Numbered from the stretch's first letter, positions 18,182 to 27,602 are shown. The stretch is 64,000 bases of DNA from Paenibacillus jilunlii (GCF_900102965.1 NZ_FNGM01000002.1:362082-426081); one strand, 5' to 3'. Translations and numbers: made by a program. Notes: generated from the letters alone by a model not told the origin.

Positions 18182-19186
18182 ATGTTTTTTAAGAATAAAA
18201 AAATCCTGGTTATTGGTGGTACAGGCACAATCGGGAAAAATATTGTGAAACATATTCTACAAGAGGATCCTGAAGCTATCAGAATTTTTAGTAGAGATGA
18301 GTATAAACAATTCGAGCTGCAAAATGAAGTGAATGGAAGTTCAAAGTTAAGATTCTTGATAGGAGATATTCGTGATTATGATCGTGTGTTATGTGCGATG
18401 GAGGATATTGATTACGTGTTTCATACAGCAGCAATGAAGCATGTTTCATTTTGTGAATATAACCCTTTTGAAGCTGTACTTACGAATATTATCGGCACGT
18501 ATAACGTGATTAAAGCAGCGAAACAACAAAACGTAAAAAAAGTAGTGTTTACAAGTACAGATAAAGCCATTTCTCCGACCAACAACTATGGAGCAACAAA
18601 ACTATCCGCTGAGAAACTTATTTCCTCTGCAGAATATTCGAAAGGCTCAGGAAAAACCGTATTCTCTACTGTGCGGTTCGGTAATGTAATGGGCTCCAGA
18701 GGTTCGGTCATCCCGTTATTTGTTAAGCAAGTCAGAGAAGGCAAGGCTATAACGGTAACAGATTTATCGATTACAAGATTTATGATGACGTTAGAGCAGG
18801 CCACCAAACTTACAATCCAATCCCTGCAAATATCTAAGGGCGGAGAAACGTTTATTTTGAAAATGCCTGTGATTAAACTACAGGACTTAGCAGAGATTGT
18901 TGTGGAAGAAACGCCGAAGAAATACGGGATTGGCCCGTCCACGGCTGGTATCGTTGAAATTGGCTTAAAGCCTGGTGAAAAAAGATATGAAGAACTGATG
19001 ACGTACGACGAATCATTAAGTGCTTATGAATTACCCCATTTATATATTGTTCCTTCTCCGTTTGCCCCTAAAAAAACTTACAAGGAGGCAAGCAAACCGA
19101 AACCCGGTACCTATAGCTCGGAAGGAGCGGTCCCGCTGACTAAGGAACAAGTGCGGAAGTTAACGGTTGAACAAAATCTAATCTAG
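18182..19186 (+). CDS. pseB: UDP-GlcNAc 4,6-dehydratase, PseB/SpsM-like
   Basis: Extended SDR of 334 aa. NAD-binding loop GGTGTIG at residues 12-18; the catalytic triad of the inverting dehydratase family is recognisable as Asp127, Lys128 (STDKA) and Tyr136 with Lys140 (NNYGATK), at the same spacing as in FlaA1/PseB. The FSRDEYKQFEL and AAMKHVSFCEYNPFEAV segments are also family hallmarks. ATG after GGGAGGAGGG. This would be step one of pseudaminic-acid synthesis. B. subtilis SpsM, needed for its spore polysaccharide, is a relative. Confidence 0.88.
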   Translation: MFFKNKKILVIGGTGTIGKNIVKHILQEDPEAIRIFSRDEYKQFELQNEVNGSSKLRFLIGDIRDYDRVLCAMEDIDYVFHTAAMKHVSFCEYNPFEAVLTNIIGTYNVIKAAKQQNVKKVVFTSTDKAISPTNNYGATKLSAEKLISSAEYSKGSGKTVFSTVRFGNVMGSRGSVIPLFVKQVREGKAITVTDLSITRFMMTLEQATKLTIQSLQISKGGETFILKMPVIKLQDLAEIVVEETPKKYGIGPSTAGIVEIGLKPGEKRYEELMTYDESLSAYELPHLYIVPSPFAPKKTYKEASKPKPGTYSSEGAVPLTKEQVRKLTVEQNLI

Positions 19187-19197
19187 TGGAGGTTAAT

Positions 19198-20163
19198 ATG
19201 AACATATTAGTCACCGGTGGCACCGGTTTTATTGGCAGATGGGTCGTTGGACGTTTGTTAAGGGATGGACACAAGGTATGGGTAATAGATAACTTAGCAA
19301 ATTCCTCAATTGAGAATGTGAACGAGTTTCTTGACAATAAAAACCTGCAAATGGTTAAAATTATGGATCTTAAAGACCGGGAATCCTTACATGAGCTTTT
19401 TCGGGAGACCACATTTGAGCTTTGTTACCATCTTGCAGCAAGCATCAATGTACAAGACAGCATCGATGATCCTGAAACTACTTTTAACAACGACACTGTT
19501 GCTACCTTTTATCTACTGGAAGAGTGCAGACAGCAGCAAGTAAAAATTGTTTTTATGAGTACATGTATGGTTTACGCCAAAGCAAGTGATGAACATGGAA
19601 TTGACGAGCAATCGCCGATCAAACCAGCTTCTCCATATGCCGGAGCAAAAATTGCTGCTGAAAATATGGTATTATCCTATTTCTTCGCATACGGTTTACC
19701 CGCGGTTGTCGTAAGACCCTTTAATACGTATGGCCCCTTTCAGAGAACCGGCGGTGAAGGCGGAGTTGTGGCCATCTTTATTCACAATAAGTTAAAAGGC
19801 GTACCACTGAATATCTATGGAGAGGGTACACAATCACGAGATTTATTATATGTGGCAGATTGTGCTGATTTTGTGGTTGAAGCTGGTTACAGCGATCAGT
19901 TAAATGGAGAAATTGTTAATGCAGGTACAGGGAAAGATATTTCAATCAATCAGTTAGCAGAGCTTATTTCAAAAGAGCAAGTGCCTATTCATCATATTCC
20001 CCATATTCATCCTCAGAGTGAGATCCAAAAGCTGTTATGCAATTTTCAAAAAGCTGAAAAAACGCTGTCCTGGACACCAAAGGTAACGATTGAAGAGGGG
20101 ATACAACAGACGGAACAATGGATACAATCAACCTTTCATAGAAAGGAGCCCTTCAAATCATGA
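19198..20163 (+). CDS. NAD-dependent epimerase/dehydratase (extended SDR)
   Basis: 321 aa from the ATG at 19198, placed 5 bp after GGAGG; an in-frame GTG at 19186 overlaps that site. Rossmann loop TGGTGFIG (residues 6-13) and the YxxxK pair (SPYAGAK). The position that holds Asp-Glu in true 4,6-dehydratases reads STCMVYA here, so a 4-epimerase or another C4/C5 activity is more likely than dehydration. It follows pseB immediately and overlaps the aminotransferase start by 4 bp. Exact substrate unknown. Confidence 0.8.
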   Translation: MNILVTGGTGFIGRWVVGRLLRDGHKVWVIDNLANSSIENVNEFLDNKNLQMVKIMDLKDRESLHELFRETTFELCYHLAASINVQDSIDDPETTFNNDTVATFYLLEECRQQQVKIVFMSTCMVYAKASDEHGIDEQSPIKPASPYAGAKIAAENMVLSYFFAYGLPAVVVRPFNTYGPFQRTGGEGGVVAIFIHNKLKGVPLNIYGEGTQSRDLLYVADCADFVVEAGYSDQLNGEIVNAGTGKDISINQLAELISKEQVPIHHIPHIHPQSEIQKLLCNFQKAEKTLSWTPKVTIEEGIQQTEQWIQSTFHRKEPFKS

Positions 20164-21359
20164 GCAAAAGTAAATTAGCAATCCATGGCGGATCTCCCGT
20201 ACGTGCTCACTATCTGCCTTATGGAAAACAAGTCATCGATGAGATGGATATCCAATCGGTTATTGAGGTGCTGCAGAGTGATTTCATAACAAGTGGTCCT
20301 GCCATTGAGCAATTTGAATCTGAGATGGCAAAGTTCACTGGAGCGAAGTATGCTGTGACATTTTCAAGCGGAACAGCAGCGTTACATGGTGCCTGCCATG
20401 CTGCCGGGATTGGCGAGGGTGATGAGGTCATTACAACACCAATGACCTTTGCCGCTTCAGCTAACTGTGTGTTATACCAAGGAGGAAAACCGGTATTCGT
20501 TGATATCGATCCGCTAACCTATAACCTTGACCCCAAATTGGTAAAGGAAAACATTACAGAAAAAACAAAAGCAATCATTCCGGTTCATTTTACAGGCCAG
20601 CCCGCCCAGCTTGATGAAATCACAACCATCGCCCGGGAAAACAACTTAGTTGTGATCGAAGATGCTGCACATGCGCTGGGTGCAAAATATAAGAATAAAA
20701 GTATTGGTTCAATTAGTGATATGACGATGTTTAGCTTCCATCCAGTGAAGCATATAACAACTGGAGAGGGTGGAATGATTACAACGAATAAAGAAGAATT
20801 GTATAAGAAATTACTGCAATTTCGGACACATGGAATTACAAGGGAGCAACAACTATTAAGGGAAAACCATGGACCCTGGTATTATGAAATGCAATTTCTC
20901 GGGTTCAACTACAGGATAACGGATATTCAGGCATCACTAGGCATATCACAGTTGAAAAAAATCGAGCGTTTTATAGAGAAGCGCAAGCAACTTGCAGGAT
21001 TCTATACCAAGGAACTGAGCTCAATAGAAGAAATCATTCTCCCGCATCAGCTTTCCGATGTTGATTCGAGCTGGCATCTCTATATTCTAAGACTTCAACT
21101 CTCAAAACTGACTGCCGGCAGGAAAGAGATATTTCAAGCACTGCAAAAAGAAAATATCGGTGTAAATGTCCATTATATCCCCGTTTATCTTCACCCCTAT
21201 TACAAAAGCTTAGGCTTTCATAAGGGAATTTGTCCGGTCGCTGAAAGCTGTTACGAAGAATTTATTTCTCTCCCATTATTTGCGGGAATGGATCATCGCG
21301 ATGCGCTGGACGTTGTTGAGGCTGTGAAGAAGGTGATAACCCACTATTCCAATAAATAA
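20160..21359 (+). CDS. pseC: PLP-dependent UDP-sugar aminotransferase, PseC/SpsC-like
   Basis: DegT/DnrJ/EryC1 aminotransferase, 399 aa. The PLP lysine is Lys197 in SFHPVKHITTGEGG, with the upstream Asp in VVIEDAAHALGA and the GTAALHGA phosphate loop. This exact lysine motif is typical of PseC, which aminates C4 of the 4-keto product of PseB. Start overlaps the previous stop (ATGA). SpsC of Bacillus is the same superfamily. Confidence 0.88.
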   Translation: MSKSKLAIHGGSPVRAHYLPYGKQVIDEMDIQSVIEVLQSDFITSGPAIEQFESEMAKFTGAKYAVTFSSGTAALHGACHAAGIGEGDEVITTPMTFAASANCVLYQGGKPVFVDIDPLTYNLDPKLVKENITEKTKAIIPVHFTGQPAQLDEITTIARENNLVVIEDAAHALGAKYKNKSIGSISDMTMFSFHPVKHITTGEGGMITTNKEELYKKLLQFRTHGITREQQLLRENHGPWYYEMQFLGFNYRITDIQASLGISQLKKIERFIEKRKQLAGFYTKELSSIEEIILPHQLSDVDSSWHLYILRLQLSKLTAGRKEIFQALQKENIGVNVHYIPVYLHPYYKSLGFHKGICPVAESCYEEFISLPLFAGMDHRDALDVVEAVKKVITHYSNK

Positions 21360-21376
21360 AGAAGGGAGTGATCAAG

Positions 21377-23146
21377 GTGGCAAAGGTGAAAGTCATTGCT
21401 GAGATAGCTAATGCCCACTTAGGTGACCCTGCCAGGCTGGCAGAATTGATCATTGCTGCCGCAGATAGTGGCGCAGATGGTGTGAAATTTCAATGGTTTA
21501 AATACGACAGTATAGCTACACCGGACTTTATTCACTATCAAACTTATATTGATTTGTCCATCGACAACAAAATATGGGCCGATTCCTTAACACTCGCGAA
21601 AGGTTTGGGATTAGAAGTTTGGGTAGACATATACGATGAATGGGGAATTGAGCTATTAGCTGAGCTTGAAAGTTTAGTGGATGGTTTGAAATTAGCAACA
21701 ACAGTAATACAGTCCGATACGTTAATTCAAGCTTTAAAGAAGTTTGAAAAACCATTATTAATTGGTGTGGGAGGCTGGTATGAAGAAGAAATTGATAAAC
21801 AGCTATCCTACATTAAAAATAACTTTAAGGGTCCAATCATTTTAATGCATGGTTTTCAAGGATACCCTACGCGAACAGAAGATTCAAATCTAAGTCGTCT
21901 CGCTTACTATAAACAAAGATATCAATTGGAGGTTGGATTTGCTGATCACGAAGATGCCGGCAATGAAATGGCAATAGACCTGCCTGTCTATGCCCACTTA
22001 TTGGGGGCAGGAATCATTGAGAAGCATATTACCATTGACCGTTCGAGTAAAGGGATTGATTATTATTCAGCACTGGAACCGGACGAATTTAAAGTAATGG
22101 TCGAAAAGCTGCGCAGAGCAGAGGTTGTACTCGGTAGCTTGGACATAAAAGAATCAGAAAGAAAGTATCTTGAGGATTCATCTTTAAAAATAGTTTCCAG
22201 AAAAGATATTAGTCCAGGTGAGATTATTACAGATAAAAAAATAAGATATAAACGGTCTTCCGTACCCCATGCATTTATGGCACAAAACGCTTCAGAACAA
22301 TTTCCGCTGATCTCAAAATCAGTCATTCCCGCCGATACCCCAATCACCCCGGACATGGTTAATAAACCCAGGGTTTGCATTGTGGTCATTTGCAGATTGA
22401 AATCAACAAGACTTCGGCGAAAGGCTCTGCTTCCTCTAAACGGTATCCCTTCGATTGAAAGATGTCTAATGAATTGTTTGGCAGTCCCTAATTGTGATCA
22501 AGTAGTCCTGGCAACCTCTGATCTTCCAGAGGATCAGCCCCTTACGAATTTCACTTTGGATCATAAGGTGCGAATTGTAACTGGAGATCCAACAAATGTT
22601 CCCAAAAGAATACTCCAATCTGCTGAAGCAACCAATGCAGATATTGTTGTTCGTGTCACAGGTGACGATCCTTTTATATCACCCGAAATGCTCACTTATT
22701 TAATAGATCAACATATAAATAGTGGGGCCGATTTTACCCATGCAAAGGAATCTACAATGGGGACTGTTGGTGATGTGATTACAGTTGAAGCGCTTAGAAG
22801 ATTATTGCAATTATTACAACATTCAGAGGATCTCACTTATACAGAATATCTGTCTTTTTATTTTATGAATAATCCAACACTGTTCAATGTAAACTCTATC
22901 GATATTCCTGATCAATGGATTTTTCCGGATTGGAGATTAACCCTGGATGAAGCTAAGGATTTGGAGTTATTTGAGAAAATATTTAAAGATTTAGATGTTG
23001 GAAAACGGCCGCTTTACTTTGAAGAATTAAAGTCCTTTTTATTGAATAACCCGAAGCTGATGGATATTAATAGTGGAATCAAAGTGAAATGGTTGGAGGA
23101 TACGTCACTAATTAACGAGTTGAATAAAGCGACAAAGTTTATTTGA
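21377..23146 (+). CDS. Fusion: NeuB/SpsE-like sugar-acid synthase + SpsF-like cytidylyltransferase
   Basis: 589 aa from GTG at 21377 (AAGGGAG 8 bp upstream; GTG at 21368 overlaps it). Domain 1, about 5-250, is a NeuB-type PEP-condensing synthase with Glu9, Lys37 (KFQ), the metal-ligand ADH (189-191) and EKH (215-217) motifs; the usual STGM and CTSSYP motifs read VGGWYEE and LMHGFQG, so it is divergent. Domain 2, about 265-328, is SAF/antifreeze-like (SRKDISPGEIIT). Domain 3, about 335-560, is a CMP-sugar synthetase of SpsF type (CRLKSTRLRRKAL, VRVTGDDPF). In Bacillus SpsE and SpsF are separate proteins. It is the only cytidylyltransferase in the locus. Confidence 0.88.
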   Translation: MAKVKVIAEIANAHLGDPARLAELIIAAADSGADGVKFQWFKYDSIATPDFIHYQTYIDLSIDNKIWADSLTLAKGLGLEVWVDIYDEWGIELLAELESLVDGLKLATTVIQSDTLIQALKKFEKPLLIGVGGWYEEEIDKQLSYIKNNFKGPIILMHGFQGYPTRTEDSNLSRLAYYKQRYQLEVGFADHEDAGNEMAIDLPVYAHLLGAGIIEKHITIDRSSKGIDYYSALEPDEFKVMVEKLRRAEVVLGSLDIKESERKYLEDSSLKIVSRKDISPGEIITDKKIRYKRSSVPHAFMAQNASEQFPLISKSVIPADTPITPDMVNKPRVCIVVICRLKSTRLRRKALLPLNGIPSIERCLMNCLAVPNCDQVVLATSDLPEDQPLTNFTLDHKVRIVTGDPTNVPKRILQSAEATNADIVVRVTGDDPFISPEMLTYLIDQHINSGADFTHAKESTMGTVGDVITVEALRRLLQLLQHSEDLTYTEYLSFYFMNNPTLFNVNSIDIPDQWIFPDWRLTLDEAKDLELFEKIFKDLDVGKRPLYFEELKSFLLNNPKLMDINSGIKVKWLEDTSLINELNKATKFI

Positions 23147-23169
23147 ACATGAAAGTGTGAGGTTGCCGG

Positions 23170-24084
23170 ATGAGAAACGGTTCTAAACTTATGCTGGGCA
23201 CGGCTCAATTAGGCACAAAATATGGGATTGCTAATGTGGCAGGTATGCCGTCCAGGCAGAAAAGCTGCGAATTAATTAAATATGCCGTTACCGCAGGTAT
23301 TGGTTATTTGGATACAGCGCCGGGATATGGTGAAAGCGAGAAAATGATTGGGGAATGCTTGAAACATTTAAATGTGGATAACAAGCCGGTTATTGTGACG
23401 AAGCTCCCCTCTGTACAAACATCAGGTTTCAAAACTGAAGAAGAACGAAACAACTTTGTGTATTCTTCCATTTTTTCTTCGCTGGACAATTTAAAGCTTT
23501 CTGCTTTAGATCGATGTCTTTTGCATGATCCTATGGATATGAACTACCAAAATGGCGAGATAATTAACATTCTTCGTGATCTGAAGCAAAGACGGATTAT
23601 CCATAAAATTGGTGTTTCCGTATATAATCCACAAGATATTGAGATGTATTTAAACTTAGGCTGTTTTGACAGTATTCAGGTGCCCATTAATTTATTTGAC
23701 CAAAGATTGATACGAAATGGAATGCTTGAACAACTCTCAGAAAAAGGAATAGAAATATTTGTACGGAGTATCTATCTTCAAGGATTATTATTAATGGCTC
23801 CGGAGCATCTTCCCGATCAGCTGAAACAAGCCAAAAAACCATTGGAACGATTAGCAAAATATAGCGAAGAAACAGGGATATCCATAAAGGAGCTTTCCTT
23901 TCTGTTTGTAAGAGATCTTCCGGGGGTATCAAAAATCATCATTGGGTGTGAGACGATAGATCAATTAAAGGATAATCTCAAGATGATGGAATTACCCCCT
24001 TTAAAAAAAGAGATGATTAAAGAGATCAATCAATTATTTTTAGATATTCCCATCAAGATTATTGATCCTAGGATGTGGAAATAA
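23170..24084 (+). CDS. Aldo/keto reductase
   Basis: 304 aa TIM-barrel NADPH reductase. The N-terminal strand LMLGTAQLGTKYGIA, the catalytic Asp/Tyr segment GYLDTAPGYGESE, the Lys in VIVTKLPS and the LLHDPMDM strand correspond to the family tetrad (Asp, Tyr, Lys, His). ATG 23 bp after the fusion gene. It is not part of any standard pseudaminic or legionaminic pathway, so it probably reduces a keto-sugar or aldehyde intermediate specific to this locus (inference). Confidence 0.88.
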   Translation: MRNGSKLMLGTAQLGTKYGIANVAGMPSRQKSCELIKYAVTAGIGYLDTAPGYGESEKMIGECLKHLNVDNKPVIVTKLPSVQTSGFKTEEERNNFVYSSIFSSLDNLKLSALDRCLLHDPMDMNYQNGEIINILRDLKQRRIIHKIGVSVYNPQDIEMYLNLGCFDSIQVPINLFDQRLIRNGMLEQLSEKGIEIFVRSIYLQGLLLMAPEHLPDQLKQAKKPLERLAKYSEETGISIKELSFLFVRDLPGVSKIIIGCETIDQLKDNLKMMELPPLKKEMIKEINQLFLDIPIKIIDPRMWK

Positions 24085-24085
24085 A

Positions 24086-24883
24086 ATGGAATCTACTATG
24101 AATAGAATTTTTAATTTAGAAGGTACAACAGCAGTAGTGACAGGCGGTGCGGGTTATTTAGGAGAAGCGATCTCAGAAGGTCTTGCTGAGGCTGGTGCTA
24201 ATGTTTACATTGTAAGTCCGAATGAAATGAAATGTATCGGTTTAGCGGAAAAGATTGCAAAAAACACTGCAGCTAAATGCTTCGGTAAATATATCGATAT
24301 CCGAAAAGAAGCATCCATCCAAAAGTGTTTTCAAGAAATATTTGAAGCTGCCGGGAGTATTGATATTTTAGTGAATAATGCTGCATTTAGCTCACCGGGA
24401 AAATTAGTCACCATGAGTGAAGAGGATTGGTTAAAGGGCATGGATGGAACGATTAATGGAACTTTTAGATGTACAAAAGCTGTATTGCCCTACATGATGG
24501 ATCAAAAAAAGGGTTCGATCATTAATATGTCTTCTATGTATGGTGTAGTCTCTCCAAACCCTGAGGTCTATGGCGACAGCGGAATGGATAACCCCGCTAA
24601 TTACGGAGCAGGCAAAGCAGCAATTAATCAATTTACCCGTTATATCGCTTGCCACTACGGTAAACATGGGATTCGGGCAAATACTGTATCACCTGGCCCC
24701 TTTCCAAATCAATCAGTTCAAGCGAATACAAATTTTATTAAACACCTTGAAGAGAAAAACCCTTTAGGCAGGATCGGTAAACCTGAAGACCTGAAAGGAA
24801 TTATGGTTTTTCTTGCATCCGCGGCTTCTGCTTATATCACAGGTGAGAATATTTCTGTCGATGGCGGCTGGACAGCATGGTAA
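24086..24883 (+). CDS. SDR-family oxidoreductase
   Basis: Classical short-chain dehydrogenase, 265 aa. Cofactor loop VVTGGAGYLGEAI (N-terminal), NNAAFS motif, catalytic Ser in IINMSSMYG, and the YGAGKAA pair further on. The C-terminal GENISVDGGWTAW is typical. Start chosen at ATG 24086, one base after the previous stop; ATG at 24098 is the alternative. Between YG and GAGK there is an inserted segment (PEVYGDSGMDNPANYGAGK), as in sugar-acid SDRs. Paired with the aldo/keto reductase; substrate unknown. Confidence 0.87.
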   Translation: MESTMNRIFNLEGTTAVVTGGAGYLGEAISEGLAEAGANVYIVSPNEMKCIGLAEKIAKNTAAKCFGKYIDIRKEASIQKCFQEIFEAAGSIDILVNNAAFSSPGKLVTMSEEDWLKGMDGTINGTFRCTKAVLPYMMDQKKGSIINMSSMYGVVSPNPEVYGDSGMDNPANYGAGKAAINQFTRYIACHYGKHGIRANTVSPGPFPNQSVQANTNFIKHLEEKNPLGRIGKPEDLKGIMVFLASAASAYITGENISVDGGWTAW

Positions 24884-24899
24884 TAGGAGAAGTTGTGAT

Positions 24900-25973
24900 A
24901 TGAACATAATCTTTCGAGTGGATTCTTCTTATGAAATGGGTACGGGTCACGTCATGCGTTGTCTAACACTTGCCGATGAACTTACAAAAGAAAGAGCGAA
25001 AGTCTCGTTCATTTGCCGTGATTTGCCTGGAAATCTGACAAACTATATTACGGACAGAGGTTATCCTGTATTTTTGCTGCCTTTCCACATCAAAGGGGAT
25101 TCATCTTGGTTACAAGTGGACTTACAAACAGATGCGATAGAAACCGCACAAATCCTTATGGAATCCTCGCCTGTTGATTGCTTGATCATTGACCATTATG
25201 GAATCGATCAAAGATGGGAGAAATGTATTGAAAAGAATGTGACGAAGATTGTGGTGATTGATGACTTAGCCGACCGGCCGCATCAATGCAGCATTTTACT
25301 AGATCAAAATTGTTCGTATGCTGAGGACCGTTACCAGGATTTAGTCCCAAAAGGTTGCGTGAAATTAATAGGGACCAGTTATGCAATACTTCGGCCTGAA
25401 TTTCGGACAGTTAAGAAGCAGTTAGCTGATCGTGATGGAAGGATAAATAGAATTCTTGTGTTTTTTGGCGGCACAGACCCTACCAATGAAACCTTAAAAA
25501 CATTACAAGCATTAAGTGATTTCCATTTCTCCAGTTTACACATCGATGTCGTAGTAGGTGAAATGAATAAAAACAAGGATGTCATTCAACAAATATGCAA
25601 TCATATGCCAAATGTATTTTTTCATTGTCAGATTGATTATATGGCCGAATTAATGAGGAAGGCCGACTTTTCAATCGGAGCAGGCGGAAGTTCCACATGG
25701 GAGCGGTGTTATTTAGGATTGCCTTCACTTTCCATTGTAACTGCAGATAACCAAAGGGAAATAACCAAGCTGGTGCATGATCAAGGGGCTGCTTGCTGCT
25801 TAGGGGTTAGTGCTGATGTAACAACGAAAAGGATTGAAGACGGAATAAACACCATGCTTGCCAACCCGTCACTCGTGAAAGAGATGTCCGAAAATGCCCT
25901 TCAGCTTATGGGAGAGGATAAATTTAATGACGTTATAGAAAAGATTATGGGAGGGGACAATGGCAGACATTAA
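24900..25973 (+). CDS. pseG: PseG/SpsG-like UDP-sugar hydrolase
   Basis: 357 aa from ATG 24900. N-terminal motif RVDSSYEMGTGHVMRCLTLA contains His17, the position of the catalytic His of Campylobacter PseG. The C-terminal GT-B-like half has FFGGTDPTNE and GAGGSSTWERCYLGLPSL. It removes UDP from the 2,4-diacetamido sugar before condensation with PEP. Overlaps the acetyltransferase start by 14 bp, showing tight coupling. Confidence 0.88.
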   Translation: MNIIFRVDSSYEMGTGHVMRCLTLADELTKERAKVSFICRDLPGNLTNYITDRGYPVFLLPFHIKGDSSWLQVDLQTDAIETAQILMESSPVDCLIIDHYGIDQRWEKCIEKNVTKIVVIDDLADRPHQCSILLDQNCSYAEDRYQDLVPKGCVKLIGTSYAILRPEFRTVKKQLADRDGRINRILVFFGGTDPTNETLKTLQALSDFHFSSLHIDVVVGEMNKNKDVIQQICNHMPNVFFHCQIDYMAELMRKADFSIGAGGSSTWERCYLGLPSLSIVTADNQREITKLVHDQGAACCLGVSADVTTKRIEDGINTMLANPSLVKEMSENALQLMGEDKFNDVIEKIMGGDNGRH

Positions 25974-26532
25974 CGATTATAAACTGGAGATTTTAGGACA
26001 AAAAGATCTAAAACTTGTATGGGAATGGCGTAATGCAGATCATATCCGTTCCTTTATGATGAATGATGATTTCATCCGGCTGGAAGATCATTACCGATGG
26101 TTTGAGTCTGTGGAAGACGATGCAAGTAAACTGGTAAAACTGTGTTTGTATAAAGAAAACCCGATTGGTTTAGTTAACTTTTCACAAATCGATCCCAAGA
26201 ACAAAACCTGTGAATGGGGGTTTTATATTGGGGATAAGACCTGCCCCCGCTGGTCCGGGAAGGTCATGGGGATCTTAGCTTTGGATTTGATTTTTAAAGA
26301 AAGACATATGAGGAAATGTTGTGCCCAAATACTAGACTTTAATAGCAAGAGCTTATCCTATCACACAAAGTTAGGTTTTACTGAAGAAGGCCGGCTAGTA
26401 AAGCAAATTCTAAAAAAAAATAAATATGCCGATGTGGTGTTCATGGGTATATTTCAGGAACAATGGATGAAGCAAAGTGAATTTTTAAAAGAGGAGGTTG
26501 TGAAAGCAAATGAAGGAAATAACAATCGGTAA
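25960..26532 (+). CDS. pseH: GNAT acetyltransferase, PseH-like
   Basis: 190 aa. The pattern LVWEWRNADHIRSFMMNDD at the N-terminus and the acetyl-CoA region from about residue 85 (WGFYIGDKTCPRWSGKVMGILALD) are characteristic of PseH-type N-acetyltransferases, which acetylate the C4 amine installed by PseC. The C-terminal YHTKLGFTEEGRL is a usual GNAT end. ATG after GAGGGG, nested at the end of pseG and overlapping the next gene by 23 bp. Confidence 0.86.
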   Translation: MADINDYKLEILGQKDLKLVWEWRNADHIRSFMMNDDFIRLEDHYRWFESVEDDASKLVKLCLYKENPIGLVNFSQIDPKNKTCEWGFYIGDKTCPRWSGKVMGILALDLIFKERHMRKCCAQILDFNSKSLSYHTKLGFTEEGRLVKQILKKNKYADVVFMGIFQEQWMKQSEFLKEEVVKANEGNNNR

Positions 26533-27559
26533 CAGACGTATAGGCAACGGCAATCCTCCCTTTATCATAGCGGAAATGTCAGGAAATCATAACCAGTCCC
26601 TCGACCGGGCGCTGGGTATTGTTAAGGCAGCGGCAAAAGCAGGCGCACATGCGTTCAAAATTCAAACGTATACTCCCGAGACGATGACCCTTAATATTCA
26701 AGACGGGGATTTTATGATTGAATCCAATGGACTGTGGAAAGGGAAGTCTCTATTTGAACTCTATAAAGAGGCGTATACCCCTTGGGAATGGCATCAGCCG
26801 ATTTTTGATAGCTGCAAGGAATTAGGGATGATTCCTTTTAGTACACCATTTGATGAAACCTCGCTTGAATTTTTAGAAACCCTGGATGTTGCTTGCTACA
26901 AGATTGCCTCCTTCGAAAATAATGACATCCCTTTATTAAGAAAAGTCGCAGCTAAGGGAAAGCCGATGATTATTTCAACAGGGATGGCCTCCCTGGGGGA
27001 AATTGAAAATGTAGTAAAAACCATTAAGGATGCAGGCTGCGATGATTTCATTTTATTAAAATGCACAAGCAGTTATCCAGCTTCACCGGAAAACTCGAAT
27101 CTTCATACGATTCCCTATTTAAGAGATGTATTTCATTGTCAGGTTGGTCTATCAGACCATACATTGGGAGTTGGGGCAGCTGTTGCAAGTGTAGCACTTG
27201 GCAGCACAGTCATTGAGAAGCATTTTACACTTAACCGTGATGAAGGTGGGGTTGATTCTGCTTTTTCCCTGGAGCCTGAAGAATTTGCCACACTGGTGAA
27301 AGAGACCGATACCGCTTGGAAGTCATTGGGCGGAGTTGCAATCGGCCCCACAAAGGAGGAAGAACATTCACTTCAATTCAGACGCTCGATTTATATTTCT
27401 AAGGATATAAAGGCTGGCGAAGTGTTGACGATGGATAATATAAGCGTGATTCGTCCAGGATTTGGTTTGGATCCAAAATACTACGATCTGCTCTTGGGAA
27501 AGCAAATTAAAAGAGATCTAAAAATCGGAACTCCATTAAGCTGGGAGCAGTTATTGTAA
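26510..27559 (+). CDS. pseI: Pseudaminic acid synthase, PseI/NeuB family
   Basis: 349 aa, full length for the family. Glu22 (AEMSGNHN), Lys50 (FKIQTYTP), YKIASFEN, IISTGMAS, CTSSYP, GLSDHT and EKHFTLNR are all intact, and a C-terminal SAF domain ends the protein (RSIYISKDIKAGEVL, RPGFGLDPKYY). It condenses the hydrolysed sugar with PEP. This is the canonical counterpart of the divergent synthase domain fused at 21377, so the operon has two synthases. Last gene of the operon. Confidence 0.9.
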   Translation: MKEITIGNRRIGNGNPPFIIAEMSGNHNQSLDRALGIVKAAAKAGAHAFKIQTYTPETMTLNIQDGDFMIESNGLWKGKSLFELYKEAYTPWEWHQPIFDSCKELGMIPFSTPFDETSLEFLETLDVACYKIASFENNDIPLLRKVAAKGKPMIISTGMASLGEIENVVKTIKDAGCDDFILLKCTSSYPASPENSNLHTIPYLRDVFHCQVGLSDHTLGVGAAVASVALGSTVIEKHFTLNRDEGGVDSAFSLEPEEFATLVKETDTAWKSLGGVAIGPTKEEEHSLQFRRSIYISKDIKAGEVLTMDNISVIRPGFGLDPKYYDLLLGKQIKRDLKIGTPLSWEQLL

Positions 27560-27602
27560 TAATGTTAGTTTTGGAACATTAGCCGAAAATGTGGGAGTAA
27601 TT

